Assembly: GCA_018136815.1 (NCBI GenBank)
Contig: CM030943.1
Coordinates: 983,975-1,047,974 of the forward strand
Direction: 5' to 3'
Source of the DNA: Isochrysis galbana
Taxonomy: Eukaryota > Haptophyta > Isochrysidales > Isochrysidaceae
DNA length: 64,000 nucleotides
The position numbers were made by a program, and so were the translations under genes. Under the pieces are notes generated by a model. It was not told where the DNA came from. It was given only the letters and a program-made list of their open reading frames with translations, and made no database searches. Within the stretch, counting starts at the first letter, position 1. Every line of letters starts with the position of its first letter. Below are positions 10,015 through 20,961 of this stretch, piece by piece.

Positions 10015-10983
10015 TCAACCAAGGAGTGTCTGAAACAACACTCCCCGGATGTTAAGCAAGACGATGCGCAACCACGAGTCCAAGTACAAATCATACGCGA
10101 AGCGAATCAAAGGCAAGAGAGCACGGTTGTAAAAAGCCGCCGCAACTCTACCGGCGGCGTCTTCAGTTGCAGCGATCGCACAATAAAACGAGACAAGGTA
10201 AGGAAAAGGCGCTATTGTTTGGGCCCGAGCAAGCATTGCCATAGATACGTCTCGAGTGTGATGGACGGCTGCAAGGGCACTTGCGTGCAGATCGGAGGAG
10301 AGAGCCTCCAATGGGCAGAGCTCAAGCGTAGCTAGGGGAACCCGGTCTAGGGCTCGCAGCGTCACGATCACGCACGCTACGACTGCTGTGCTGCGCACCA
10401 CGTGCTCCCGCATAAGCATCAGCGGTGCGGAGCTTTCCCGGCTTCTTCTGAAGATCAGATGAGTAAGTACAAGCTCGATAGCAAGACGGAGCGGCCGCGA
10501 GGCAAACCTCAGCGCCATACCAGAGGACATTGCACTGCCGAGGCGCACGCCAAAGATAGCAATGATGCGTTCAGGCACAGACGTCGGGTCTCCCATCCCA
10601 AGCGCCCACGCACCGACGGCCGACGCACCGAAAATGCAAATTTCGCTCACGAGGAACGACGCGATCAATGAGCCCACGGCCCGCTGACCTACACTGGCAT
10701 GAGCGATTCGATCTCTCGCCCACTTGCTCTGCAGGAGCTGCGCTGCCCGCTCCCTCTCCTCGAGATAGTTTGTGCGTACACGCGCAATCGACGTTCGGAA
10801 GCCGGCTGTGAAGCCTTTCGGCTGCTCGCAAGATGTGCGCTCGTCTGGTATTGGCTCAAGAGCACGGGGAGCACACGTGCGGGTCGAGAAGACCGCCCGG
10901 CCACCAAGCGGGGCCCACATGATCACTACTGCACTGGCTTGCAAGGGCAGCAGCGCCCCCAGCACCAGACAAGCGGCGCGCAT
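10015..10983 (-). CDS. Unknown membrane protein with signal peptide
   Basis: One uninterrupted 322-codon frame from ATG at 10983. Residues 1-20 form a typical secretory or ER signal (MRAACLVLGALLPLQASA). There are four or five further hydrophobic stretches: near residues 100-128 (VGSLIASFLVSEICIFGASAV), about 140-150, about 190-208 (STAVVACVIVTLRALD), about 255-270 and 285-322. A basic helix (ARVRTNYLEERERAAQLL) precedes the first. I do not recognise the family. A leader like this in a secondary alga can also start a plastid presequence, so plastid envelope or thylakoid membrane is possible. No introns are needed. Confidence 0.6.
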   Translation of the reverse strand: MRAACLVLGALLPLQASAVVIMWAPLGGRAVFSTRTCAPRALEPIPDERTSCEQPKGFTAGFRTSIARVRTNYLEERERAAQLLQSKWARDRIAHASVGQRAVGSLIASFLVSEICIFGASAVGAWALGMGDPTSVPERIIAIFGVRLGSAMSSGMALRFASRPLRLAIELVLTHLIFRRSRESSAPLMLMREHVVRSTAVVACVIVTLRALDRVPLATLELCPLEALSSDLHASALAAVHHTRDVSMAMLARAQTIAPFPYLVSFYCAIAATEDAAGRVAAAFYNRALLPLIRFAYDLYLDSWLRIVLLNIRGVLFQTLLG

Positions 10984-11457
10984 CGGCGACTGCGGGGGGC
11001 AAGCAAACTGCCTCTTCTTCTGTTCTCTTCCTACGTCCTCTCCTCTCTCTTGGGCGTTCTGTTCCCTCCCTTCGAGGTTGATTCTGATTGGGCTGACAGC
11101 AGAGGAGCGCCGGCGCTGGCGATGCGGCGCGGTGGTCGTGTCTACTCTAAAGTAGGAATATGACAGTCAATGTGAGACAAGATTTCGACGGGAGGTTTTT
11201 AAATACTACTAAGACTATTAGGCGTGACACACTTTCTCATCTCTGCGGGTCGTTTCTCTCGCATCTCTTCTACTTTATACGCTCTCCTCTGGATCTAAGT
11301 CCTACAAATTCTGTTCCCGGAGTCTTAGACCGATGCAGCGGATGGGCGGCGGCCAGCCCCCACCCTCTCTCCTCTCTCCGCATCCTTTGTCGACCGTGGC
11401 GGCTGCGCGGCGCTGAGCAAAGCCTTCTTGTTGTCGTTCCAATCTGGGGATGCTACC
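10984..11457. other. Upstream region of the membrane protein gene
   Basis: Pyrimidine-rich segments (11020-11070, 11240-11290) and no gene. It probably holds the minus-strand promoter of 10015-10983 and the 3' flank of 11458-12561. Confidence 0.4.
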
Positions 11458-12561
11458 CTAGGTTGCGATGCCGTCGTTTTGTCGCATTTGCGAATCGACA
11501 CTCGTTAGGCTTCTCTCTTGTCTTCGTCGTTCGGTATTTATCGTTATAATTCTCTGCTTTCTCTCGTTCTCCGTCTGTGTACGAGCATGACCTGAGGGTG
11601 GTAAAAGAGCATCACGTTGATTGATCTCTTCTATAATGTGAGACCAGCAGAGATGTTCTTGGGGACATGGCTGCATAGTAGTTAGACTTTCCAGATTGAC
11701 TTCTTCTTCTTCTTCTTCTTCTTGGCGCCCTTGCTCTAGACCTTGGAGACGCCCTTGCTCTAGTCCTTCTTGGCGCCCTTGCTCTAGACCTTGGAGACGC
11801 CCTTGCTCTAGTCCTTCTTGGCGCCCTTGCTCTAGACCTTGGAGACGCCCTTGCTCTAGTCCTTCTTGGCGCCCTTGCTCTAGACCTTGGAGACGCCCTT
11901 GCTCAAGTCCTTCTTGGCGCCCTTGCTCTAGACCTTGGAGACGTCCTTGCTCTAATCCTTCTTGGCACCCTTGCTCGAGACCTTGGAGACGCCCTTGCTC
12001 GAGACCTTGAAGACGCCCTTGTTCGAGACCTTGAAGACGCCCTTGCTCAAGTCCTTCTTGATACCCTTGTTCAGGTTCAGGTCCTTCTTGGCGCCCATGC
12101 CCTTGCTCAAGTCCTTTTTCAAGTCCTTCTTGGCGCCCTTGCTCGAGATCACCTTGAGGATTCCCTTGCTGAAGACGCCCGAGATGTCCTTCCTCATGTC
12201 GTACATCTCCCTGCCATTGTTGGAGTGCTTGTGTGTGGCCTTGTGAGTAGCCTGTGGAGAAGCCGCTCTGATGTCCTTGTATGAATCCTCGATTGTACTC
12301 GGATTCAATGTCATAGACAAAGGTTGGTTGAGTCCATACAACACGTAGGAGCTTGGAGATGTCATGTAGATGAGCTGTACGTTGGCTCATCGAATGGTTG
12401 AGACATTGACAGGCAGTCTTCTGGTCGATGGTTGCCCCATAGTGCTGTAATAGATCGACCGCGGTCTGGCGTCTGCCGACTACAAGTGGGAGGCTCCCAC
12501 CGAACGACTCGATGTCCACCAAGTGGCTCGTGGCGTGTTTCGAGACCATCAGTGGAGGCAT
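11458..12561 (-). CDS. GLEQGR tandem-repeat protein, unrecognised
   Basis: A 367-codon frame. Residues 1-110 are ordinary sequence (MPPLMVSKHATSHLVDIESF, then RRQTAVDLLQHYGATID and YNRGFIQGHQSGFSTGY). Residues about 130-285 are an 8-residue repeat GLEQGR plus LQ or QE, alternating so that the exact DNA period is 48 bp (about 11740-12160). An E-run and a polar tail (residues 300-367) follow. The Gln-Gly-rich repeat resembles tails of some bacterial transposase-like nucleases, but no catalytic motif is visible. The frame stays open through the whole repeat, which favours a coding role; repeat expansion in frame could also do this by chance. No introns needed. Confidence 0.45.
   Translation of the reverse strand: MPPLMVSKHATSHLVDIESFGGSLPLVVGRRQTAVDLLQHYGATIDQKTACQCLNHSMSQRTAHLHDISKLLRVVWTQPTFVYDIESEYNRGFIQGHQSGFSTGYSQGHTQALQQWQGDVRHEEGHLGRLQQGNPQGDLEQGRQEGLEKGLEQGHGRQEGPEPEQGYQEGLEQGRLQGLEQGRLQGLEQGRLQGLEQGCQEGLEQGRLQGLEQGRQEGLEQGRLQGLEQGRQEGLEQGRLQGLEQGRQEGLEQGRLQGLEQGRQEGLEQGRLQGLEQGRQEEEEEEEVNLESLTTMQPCPQEHLCWSHIIEEINQRDALLPPSGHARTQTENERKQRIITINTERRRQERSLTSVDSQMRQNDGIAT
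11740..12160 (-). repeat. 24/48-bp tandem repeat inside the GLEQGR ORF
   Basis: Units of 24 bp (CTTGGAGACGCCCTTGCTC and CTTCTTGGCGCCCTTGCTC types) alternate to make a 48-bp higher-order period. The centre is almost perfectly homogeneous, with divergence toward 12000-12160, as expected for unequal exchange. Confidence 0.85.
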
Positions 12562-13027
12562 GACATCGCATGTCGAGTGGATGACAAGGTGCAGCTTCTT
12601 GCCATCGACCCGGGGATCAAGAAGAAGCTGCAGATCGCCTCTGCCCCCTTATGTTATGTACGAAAACGTTATGCGGGCTTGCGCTTTGTCATGGGCATTT
12701 CCAGTAAAAAAAAATATATTGTCTCCTTTTAGATCTATGACGTATTACACCAAGCTTCCGTGGCTCGCTGTAGGTCCACTGGCGATTGGTCAGACGTCGG
12801 TGGATGACGTTGCCCTGTGTACGGGGAACAATGTGAAGATCATCAATGGAAAGTGTATCGCGCAGTGCATACCAGAATCTAGTGGTGATTCGAGTGGGTT
12901 GGATCTGCTTTTACAGAATATGGGCACCTGTGTGGGTAGTGACGTCAAGTTGGTCCAGGCGGTGTCCGAAGGCGAGGGTGAAGAAGAAGCGCATGACCGG
13001 TACCGACTTTCCTTCGTACGGTGCTGA
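12512..13027 (+). CDS. Hypothetical ORF, low support
   Basis: An open frame whose second half (from about 12737, MTYYTKLPWLAVGPLAIG... to YRLSFVRC) has a protein-like composition with several Cys. The first half lies antisense to the start of 11458-12561, so only the second half deserves attention. Near 12655 a motif TATGTACGAAAACGTTATGC resembles sequences near 1790, where AT-rich element ORFs lie. Family unknown. Confidence 0.25.
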   Translation: MSTKWLVACFETISGGMTSHVEWMTRCSFLPSTRGSRRSCRSPLPPYVMYENVMRACALSWAFPVKKNILSPFRSMTYYTKLPWLAVGPLAIGQTSVDDVALCTGNNVKIINGKCIAQCIPESSGDSSGLDLLLQNMGTCVGSDVKLVQAVSEGEGEEEAHDRYRLSFVRC

Positions 13028-13298
13028 CACGCGAGATCAGCCAGTGCACAACGAGTAGGCCGGGATTCGCGCCCACAAACCGTCGCCTCTACGAGCAGCC
13101 GCACCACCCCACCTCTAGGAAGCGCGCCATGCGCACTCCTAGTGCACTCCCCGTGAGAGGAACATTTTGACGCTGCAACATTCCCCGCCAGCTGTTGTCT
13201 CTCGTCATCTTGTCCATCAAGCTTCCCGTCTGTCCTCTATCGATTGTCTGTAGTTAGCGGTCACATGTTGTGCCGTTGAACACGGGCCTGAACGGGTC

Positions 13299-13455
13299 GA
13301 GCTATCAAGTGTCCTCCACGTGTAGGCTGATGGTGATTGAACGCTTTTCCATGCGGTGGGGGTGATGGCGATTGAACGCGTTCCACGTGTAGACTGGTGG
13401 CGATTGAACGCTTTTCTATGCTGTGGGTGATGGTGATTGAGCGCTTCTCGCCTAA
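13299..13455 (-). repeat. 65-bp minisatellite, reverse locus
   Basis: Reverse complement of the units at 18233-18612 (CACGTGTAGGCTGATGGTGA, then TTGAACGCTTTTCCATGCGG), about two and a half degenerate units. It abuts a GAGGCGAGAA-type sequence followed by a poly-T run, as do other small repeats here. Confidence 0.75.
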
Positions 13456-14081
13456 GGCGGGAAGCGAGGGAGAGGAAGGGAAATGGGCGTGGCTACAGTA
13501 GCTAAACCTGTGGCCGCGCGCGAGGCGAGAACATCAAAAGGTTTTTTTTTCTGCTTTCTCTCGTTCTCGCGGTAACTCTTCCTGCGTACTCGCCGGTGGC
13601 GTCAGCCCACATCGAGTACAAATTGCACGAGGCGCGGGCGGCATTCTGTCGCAAGTTGACGATCATGGGCATGAGCATGTCGTCGCGTATTACGGTCGAC
13701 GCCTTACCGCCGCGGAGCGTCATTGGACGGCCGAGCACTCGCCTTCCTCTTCTGACGGGCTTCAGCCCGTCAGCACCTCCGAAATCGTCTCCCTCGCCGC
13801 GCCTGCCGCCGGCCTCGCTCCTGCCTCATTGCCCTCAGGCCCCATGGGCCATTCCAATTCGTCAGAATATTAAGAAGATTTTTGTCAAGGCATAATCCTG
13901 AACCCTAAATCGCCATTGAGCCAAGAGCCCGTTGATTGAGCTTGCTTTGCACACGTTTTGTTTCCCAAAGGATTGATGAGCGACGGGTTGCTCTCAAACA
14001 AATGCGTAACAAGTCCTCGTAAGACTTGACATTGTAATAACCCTCTGAACTAGGCCGAGCACACCGCCCTAGAGACGTCTC
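13456..14081. other. Intergenic
   Basis: Contains a short dispersed motif (GAGGCGAGAACATCAAAAGGTTTTTT at about 13519) related to the family S 3' end. Otherwise it is the 3' flank of the glycosyltransferase gene. No gene seen. Confidence 0.45.
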
Positions 14082-17000
14082 TCAGCCGACCCAGTGACCC
14101 CATCGGTTGAACCCAGGCATGCCCTGCTGGTCTCCAGGGGGATATGGGCACCGACCATTCGGCATTCCCGCGAGCATCATGTTCGCCAAGGGCACGTATT
14201 CGGGCTTCATCCCATTATAGCCCTCGATGTTGCACCACTTGATGGACTTTGTGATGCTTCCATCCTCACGTACATTATAATCGCACAGCATCATACGAGG
14301 GCATGTAGTTGAGTTGGGTCGCTCAGCCATTTGGATACCGTCAGCGCTCGGCAGCGGCTCCCCTATGTCATCGACCTGTGGCAGCGGCGCTGTGGACCAC
14401 GGTACACGTGACCCTGAGCCAGCAGCCGCCTCGGCCGCCACCGCGGCAGCTGCCTTCTCTCCCCTAGCATCGCACGCTTCCTCAGACGTTGGGAAAGGTG
14501 TCGGGTAGTGGAACCCCCACGTGCAATTGTATGCGGTGAAGGGGTTCTGCCAATTGAACCCCGGACTACCATAGCCGCCCATGTCCTCCTGTGGACAATA
14601 CCGCGACGACTCCGTCAAGATATAGCGCATCAACTTGTTGAAGTTTGCATTGGCGGGTGCAGAACCCAACCACCGACAAAGGCGGCGCAAATCGTCGTTC
14701 GCAACCTAGCCGGGCAAGGAAGGCATGGGTCCATGGAGAGGAAACCAGTGCTGCCGGTAGTGACAAGAGCGGTGAGCGCAACATCTTGAGAGTCGCAAAG
14801 GTGCAAAGACAACAAGCAGCATCTAGAGTGCAAGAGTGCACACGCGGAGCAAGTCCATAGCAAGAAGAGCGAAAACCAACCCTGCTCCTTGCGGGCCACG
14901 TGCAAAGCCAAGCTCACGACGGGCTAACTCTCGCCTCACCTGGATGACGCGTACGTTGGGGTACGACGCCTGGACAAGCGGCATCACCTCCGACATTCTC
15001 GTCCCATAGGGGACTACGACCTCGTTTGGCAATCTAGCTGTCCCCTTGGCAGAGGTATTGGCTTGGCTAGCGCCATGCCTCTCCGCTACGCGCAGCGTCA
15101 CTGTGTTGGCTTTGAGAGCCTCGGGCACGTTCGGGTTATCGAGAAAGGTGTGCTCACGCCACCGCACCTTCTTAGCGGCCCATCGGGTCGGGTCGTAGAG
15201 GGCATCCTGAGGAAGAGGGGAGGAGGATGTGACGTCTCACTCCCCCGGCGGGACGAGTCCAAGGCCTGGTGCCTAAGACGAAGCAAGCATTTGACAGGGC
15301 TATGGCGGTATTCTGAAAGGTCTCTCCTCGAAGAACACAGCAGCCCGCACCTGAGGACAACTGAATGGTAGGTGCATCTTCGGCACGTTTGGGAAGCGAC
15401 AGTTGCGCAAGAACCCCCAATAGCGGTCACAGTGGCACCAGAGCTTGGGGAGGACGGTGATCCCGCCCTAAAGCAACAACAAGCGAAGGGAATGAGAGGA
15501 CCAGAAGGGCATGGCTCCATGAAGGGCCCTCGGCGCAGAGATGTAGCAATCAACACGCAGCAGCCCTTCCTCGGCCGCCCGGAAACTCACCACTGCCGTC
15601 GCAAGCCCAAGAAGGTCTCGGACTGCACGACGTTGCGGAGCGTCGAGTTGCATGTGGCGCTGCGGCGACCATTCAGGAAAGCGCGAATACACCGCCTTTT
15701 CGTCCTCTGAGGATTATGGTTCGCAACAGGTAGGCAAGAAGGGTGGGGGATCACTGATACATCATCCATTCAAAATTGGGTAAAGAGACGCTGGCGATGC
15801 GGATCCTCGGCCTTGGAGGCGAATTCTGATCGCTACTTAGAGATGTTTCGGGCCAAGCTCACCAAGAGTGTACGCAGGGCCTTTCAGGGCTACAAAGACG
15901 CCCTCCGTGAAGTACTCGGGAGGGTCAACTGCCCACAGTGCTGCCTCGCGCGCCCTCTGCCGCTTGCCATGCGGATAAGCGCCCGTGTCGCCGAATTGGA
16001 ACGTAAAGTGAACCGTCACCTGTGGAGAAGGGACGAGTCCGGCCAGGGGCCATCAGGGATACTGGCTGGGGCACACAGACTTAACGTGTGGGACGCCCAT
16101 CAGATTCCGACGCGAGGACGATAGGGGCGCCCGGAGTAAACGCAGGCTCGAGTGATGACGCCGGAGTGCTTAGGGCGAGCGGGTGTATGATGCCACGAAA
16201 TCATCTGTCGACGAATTTGCGGAGGTGTCGAGGCTTGCGTCCAACTCACCGGTTCGTTTTGCGGCAATTCGTGGCCCTGCATGGTGCCCACATTCTGATT
16301 GAACCAGGTGTGGCCACCACTGAACGGTCGCATGGGCAGTGTACCGTAAGTGAAGGACACCGGCTCGCACTCCACGTCCGGTAGACATGGCGGCTGTGGC
16401 TGGCTGCGAGCAATGCGGCGTGTGGTGGGCAAGTCGACGTATTCCCTTCGTTCAGGGTGGCCGGCAGCCTCAAGGAACGCAATGGCGTCGGCGGTCCTCA
16501 ATTCTACTCCGTGCACGATCTGTCAGGGCACAGAAATGAAGAGGTGAAGGGATAGGCCCACGCGCGAGTCCAATAGCTCTAGCTGCGTAGGAATGGGATG
16601 GTGCGCTCACGAAATCTCAGCACACCTCTGCGGGCAGGTCGACGTGCGCACGGCTTGCGCACCTGATTGAAGAGCGACTGGTCGTTGACGTTCTCGTTCA
16701 AATTTTGATCTCCTTTTCGTCTTAACATCGCCTTGCGCCACGACTGCACCATGGCTCGTGCGCCAGGCCCGGCGCGGAAATAGACCACCCCTGTGTTGAG
16801 GTCGGTCCCGGCGCCAGGCCGCCTACCAGAAATATCTAATTCAGCGTTGAGTTCATCGGTGGTGACAAGCACATCGGCAGCGGCGATCAGTGATGCCTCA
16901 GGAAGGGGCGCCTCAGACGGGTGACCGTACATCATCCATCGCGGCCAATGCCCGTTCAGCCACACGACATCCAAATCGGAAATCAAGACAGAATACCCCA

Positions 17001-17901
17001 CTGAGAGCAGCTCCCACAAGAAAGCGACCTATGACGGGGGAGGCAGGGCGGGATGCTGGGGTTGCAAAAGCGTTAACGCAACGCAAAACATCTCGTGTGT
17101 GTCCGATTAGCACTGGGCGGGAGTGAGAACTCGACGTAAACAGGCGACGGCGATGAGGCCGAGCATGGGCTGACGACGCGCCTTGACAAGGCCCATCTCC
17201 AGGAAATCGGAGTTATGGTGACGGAAGTACTTCCATTCACTCTTGATCTCGTAAACAGCTTGCTTTGCCCGCTCCTTCCGCTTGTAGGTCCACACGTCGA
17301 GCTCGGGTGAAATCGCCGCTGCTGGTACAGTCTGGCTGTTGCAGAAGTCGAGCAGCCCCGAGTCAGCTGTGCCGACTAGGAGCGGCGACAGCCCGGCACG
17401 GCCAGCAAAGTGGAGCCAGTTCTTCACAAAGTCCATCATCACCGCGGACCCAAAGGTGAAGTGTAGGGTGGTGGCTGGGATAGAGCCACTCGGCGCATTC
17501 GCTGCTAGGTGTCGTATGGCCGGCTCGTTGAAGACCAGCTGCGACGCGCCCGGCTGCAGGAAGCGAGGCAGGCCGCCATCAGTGGGGCGGAGCGAGTCGG
17601 CAGGAGGAGGTGGCGGCTGGCCGAGCAGGAGAGGCGGCGCAGATGCGGTCGCGCCCGACGGTCGTGGTCTGATCATCTCGTGAGAGCGCGCTGAGCCGCC
17701 TTGCCCGTCCCCGAGTGTGACGACAGTGTGTGCATGGGCGCTCCTCCCGTGCAGCCCCTCCGCCTCACGCTGAGCCACACGGCCCAGGAAGACGAGCGCA
17801 GGTAGTAGGAGGCAGAGGAGTGCAAGTAGTGGGAGCGCAAGCGAGCGGCAGCCGCGCGATGAGCCCCCCATGGGAGGCCCACGAGAGCAGCACGCACACA
17901 A
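14082..17901 (-). CDS. GT77-type nucleotide-diphospho-sugar transferase, eight exons
   Basis: Exons: 17901-17182, 17028-16663, 16519-16250, 16019-15863, 15706-15591, 15467-15351, 15206-14940, 14705-14082; all phases close to 878 residues. Residues about 20-45 form a signal anchor (LALPLLALLCLLLPALVFLG), then a Pro-rich stem, as in type II Golgi enzymes. The catalytic region has LSPLLVGTADSGLLDFC, SVLISDLDVVWL (DxD metal/sugar-nucleotide motif), TDLNTGVVYFRAGPGA, VTVHFTFQFGDTGAYPHGKR, PKLWCHCDRYWG and HLPFSCPQ, matching the PF03407 family that includes plant RRA and XEG113 arabinosyltransferases. It should transfer a sugar onto cell-surface or scale glycoproteins; donor and acceptor cannot be read from sequence. 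A Cys-rich and Ala-rich C-terminal part (14082-14705) is lineage-specific. Intron 1 has a GC donor (AAG|GCGCG), needed to join MGLVK to VAFLWELL. Confidence 0.85.
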
Positions 17902-18232
17902 CAGCCCACACCGACGCCCAGTCGCCCGCCCTCTCCCCCCCCCGTTCTCCCTAAGGCCCTCCTCGTGAAGGCTGGCGCTTCATAGGTCATCCCCATTTCT
18001 ATGAAATTAGAGTACATAGAGTAGTAGTGTAGTGTTCACAGTAGCTACGCATCTTCTCACTAATCTTATGATTGGTCGCCATGGAGGGGGGCCTCGCGCC
18101 CCCCCCATTCTCTCGACTCCCCTCATGGGGGGCGAGAACCATCCACCCCCCTGCGCTGCCTCTTGGCATGCAGGGGGGACTCCTCCAGACTGCAGACTGC
18201 CCAGACTCCAGACTCTCCCTAGGCGAGAAGCG
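17902..18232. other. Upstream of the glycosyltransferase
   Basis: Presumed promoter of the minus-strand gene, followed by a GC-rich inverted stretch (GGGGGGC...GCCCCCC near 18090-18130) and short CAGACTGC-type repeats near 18190-18215. No gene. Confidence 0.4.
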
Positions 18233-18612
18233 CTCAATCACCATCACCCACCGCATGGAAAAGCGTTCAATCACCATCAGCCTACACGTGGAACGCGCTC
18301 AATCACCATCACCCACCGCATGGAAAAGCGTTCAATCACCATCAGCCTACACGTGGAACGCGCTCAATCACCATCACCCACCGCATGGAAAAGCGTTCAA
18401 TCACCATCAGCCTACACGTGGAACGCGCTCAATCACCATCACCCACCGCATGGAAAAGCGTTCAATCACCATCAGCCTACACGTGGAACGCGCTCAATCA
18501 CCATCACCCACCGCATGGAAAAGCGTTCAATCACCATCAGCCTACACGTGGAACGCGTTCAATCGCCATCACCCCCACCGCATGGAAAAGCGTTCAATCG
18601 CGGAAGATCGTG
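18233..18612 (+). repeat. 65-bp minisatellite, main array
   Basis: Units start at 18233, 18298, 18363, 18428 and 18493, nearly identical, with a variant sixth at 18558. Each unit is two half-units of 33 and 32 bp that share TCAATCACCATCA and differ after it. The unique flank CGCGGAAGATCGTGGGGAT after the array also follows the 1195-1425 array, so the two loci were copied together with their flank. Confidence 0.9.
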
Positions 18613-19988
18613 GGGATAATGAGGGTAGCGCTATCCAACCCACTCGTTTGGCAAGAGGGTATGCTGGCGATGTCAGCCTGAACGAAGGGGTCCGATTTAC
18701 CTGACTTTTTGTGACGTTTAGAGATCTCCCGAAATAATCTTGTTCCAGTCTTCATCACTGATACTTGAGTGATCGTCAGTCTTCCGCGTAGACGGTTTAG
18801 GCTGCCCTTTATGCTTTTCCTTTGTGAGTATTGTTGTCGTGGAATTGCGTTCAGTATTGTTGTGTTTCTCCGGATTGTGGATTGTTGTGTTTAGGCTGCT
18901 GGTAGCCCGCCGCGCACCATGATTATTAGCACTACTTTAGCGCGCATCCCAGCAAAGCTCCAACTCCAAATGCCAAAGTGCTGCGTGGCGCTGCCCCGAC
19001 CCGCGGCGCAGCCTATAAGTAGGCAGCTCACGAGGGGAGTAGGGGAGTTGCCGCAAAAGGTAGGATGCGGGGCGGGCGTGGGTAGAAGTCGTGCGACCGC
19101 GGGGTTAACAAACAACATCTCCAAAGTCGCGAGCGAGAGCTCCGCCCACCGAAAAATATGTAAGTCCCGCACCTGTTTACAGGAGAAGTCGGGAGACCAA
19201 AAGCGTTCAATTATCCCCATCCCTGCTAACACCTTTTGTTGTCACCTGGAGGTTACTTGACACCTCACATGTTGAAACCCACACGTGGTCTGACTCCATT
19301 CCTTCGATTTGGGGCAGGGTCGATATCTCGTTGAAATCACGATCCACATCTCACACACGCTCATTATATTTTTGACAGCATCGGATTGACCAACCTCAGT
19401 GTGACGTTAGCTAGTGTATTGATGCGGTGTGACGTTAGCTAGTGGTGATTGAACGCTTCTCGCCTCAACGAAAGGGATGGGGATAATTGAACGCTTTTGG
19501 TCGTCAACGTGACCTGCTAGCGTCTCGCATCAATCTTACGCGAGACTGACAACACCCTATCCACCAATGTCTTTACATCTTTCTTGAAATCATCATCTAC
19601 CAGAATCCAATTCAAAACATCTGCATTTGGATTGACAATGTTATCCATTTGGTGTACTAACCGTGTGTGTGTGTGTGTGTGTGTCCTGTGTTTGTTCCCT
19701 GTGCCCCCCTGTGTGTGTGTGTGCGTGTGTGTCCCCAAGTAAGCGTACCTGTTGTCTGGTGGTGCTGCCGTTGTAGTCATGGCGAAACGTGTGTGTGGGG
19801 GTGGAGCTGGGGACCCCTTCGTGGACAGAGTCGTGGATTGGGTTGGAGGTGTCCACCACAGTGACAGACAGCGCGCGCCGAGAGAGAGAGAGAGGCGAGC
19901 GAGCGTCCCGAAGGTCTTGTGATCTAACTTGTACTTTACTTTCAGACTACTCGGCCGTCACGGTCAAATTCTTCTAGTGCCGCGCCCA
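18613..19988. other. Repeat-rich intergenic DNA
   Basis: Holds a family S fragment at about 19138-19195 (GCTCCGCCCACCGAAAAATA area), the inverted partner of the 2390-2555 repeat at 19195-19330, a reversed copy of the 1620-1670 block at 19375-19450, and a (TG)n run at 19663-19735. No gene supported. Confidence 0.6.
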
Positions 19989-20036
19989 AGATCCATTGTT
20001 TTGTACTGTGGGACGTTTTCGCACAGACCCTTAAGA
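19989..20036 (+). repeat. Block ending GACGTTTTCGCACAGACCC, copy 2
   Basis: Second copy of the 1919-1966 block. It lies directly before the AT-rich ORF at 20155, so the block may be the left border of that element. Confidence 0.6.
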
Positions 20037-20061
20037 AATATCGACAGCAGTAATAGACACA

Positions 20062-20829
20062 TTGCTGAGCAACCCTTTCTTGCCAACGAACATCGCGAAG
20101 AATTACACACAATGTTTGCAGACACAACCCCAAACTGACGATGAATGTTCCAAGATGGCTGAGTCAGAAGCGTCGACGTATATGGTGAATAAAATGGTAC
20201 AAATTCTCATGGATGAGTGCGACGAGCATGACTATGGGTCTGCCGGTACCTTGATGTCCCTATCGAGTCAAGATTTGATACAAAGGCTTGAAAGGATCCA
20301 AGCCGAATTGGAACATATTAAAACGAAGACGTTCGCTACGGGGAAGAAGAACGCGTCCGTGGATGCTGCTTGGAAGACGATACATTTAGAAATATTAACG
20401 GTCGCCATCATGGTTGTATTCTCGATCGTAGTGATAGAGATTCTCACCTTCCATCGCGCCAAGAAATACCTCAAGAATCATCCAGTTACAGAGAACGTTG
20501 AAAAGCATCGCCAGATGGTCAAAGAGACGATGGCATTGATGAATGAATACAAGCTAATGCGCATGACATGCAATAAAATTGCCAACACCACTGAACTCAT
20601 CGATGCTTTCTCACCGCGCCCTCTCATAGTCCCGCTCCCCCTCTGCCCATGGGAGCAGCGGGAACCTCTTTGGGCCCACAAGGCCTCTCTCCCATCTCCC
20701 ACTAGCTCGCTAGCTAGCCTCGTCTCTACTCTCGGACGCCACGCGTCGCAATCCTCCGACCTCCGGTCTACCTCATCGCTCGTAGCGCCCGATGGCAGAC
20801 ACTCTCAGACCCGACTCTTACTATGATTT
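20062..20829 (+). CDS. AT-rich ORF with coiled coil and one membrane helix, unrecognised
   Basis: The frame opens at 20062; the ATG at 20155 (MAESEASTYMVNKMVQIL) is the more natural start. It encodes a helical segment (SSQDLIQRLERIQAELEHI), one membrane helix (ILTVAIMVVFSIVVIEILTF) and a second helical stretch (HRQMVKETMALMNEYKLM). After about 20600 composition turns GC-rich and Ser/Pro-rich, so the true end may be a splice or fusion near there. Base composition to 20600 is far more AT-rich than the host genes. No family recognised; an element-borne or transferred gene is possible. Confidence 0.4.
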
Positions 20830-20961
20830 GTCAGACATCTTCCCGCAAGCAACAATCAACGACCCTTTCACGACCGCGTCAGCTGCCGGCTCGATCGAAC
20901 GGCCCTCTGCCTATGAGCCTGTAGTCATAGTCATCGCGTGTTCGACAGTTCGACACCCCAC

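Noticed and set aside
18233-18612. CRISPR-like array (regular repeats about 32 bases apart)
   Set aside because: The would-be spacers are only two sequences alternating strictly, there are no cas genes, and the context is eukaryotic nuclear DNA. It is a minisatellite.
19663-19735. (TG)n tract as a telomere or Z-DNA regulatory site
   Set aside because: It is an ordinary interrupted dinucleotide repeat not matching algal telomere repeats and not next to a gene start.
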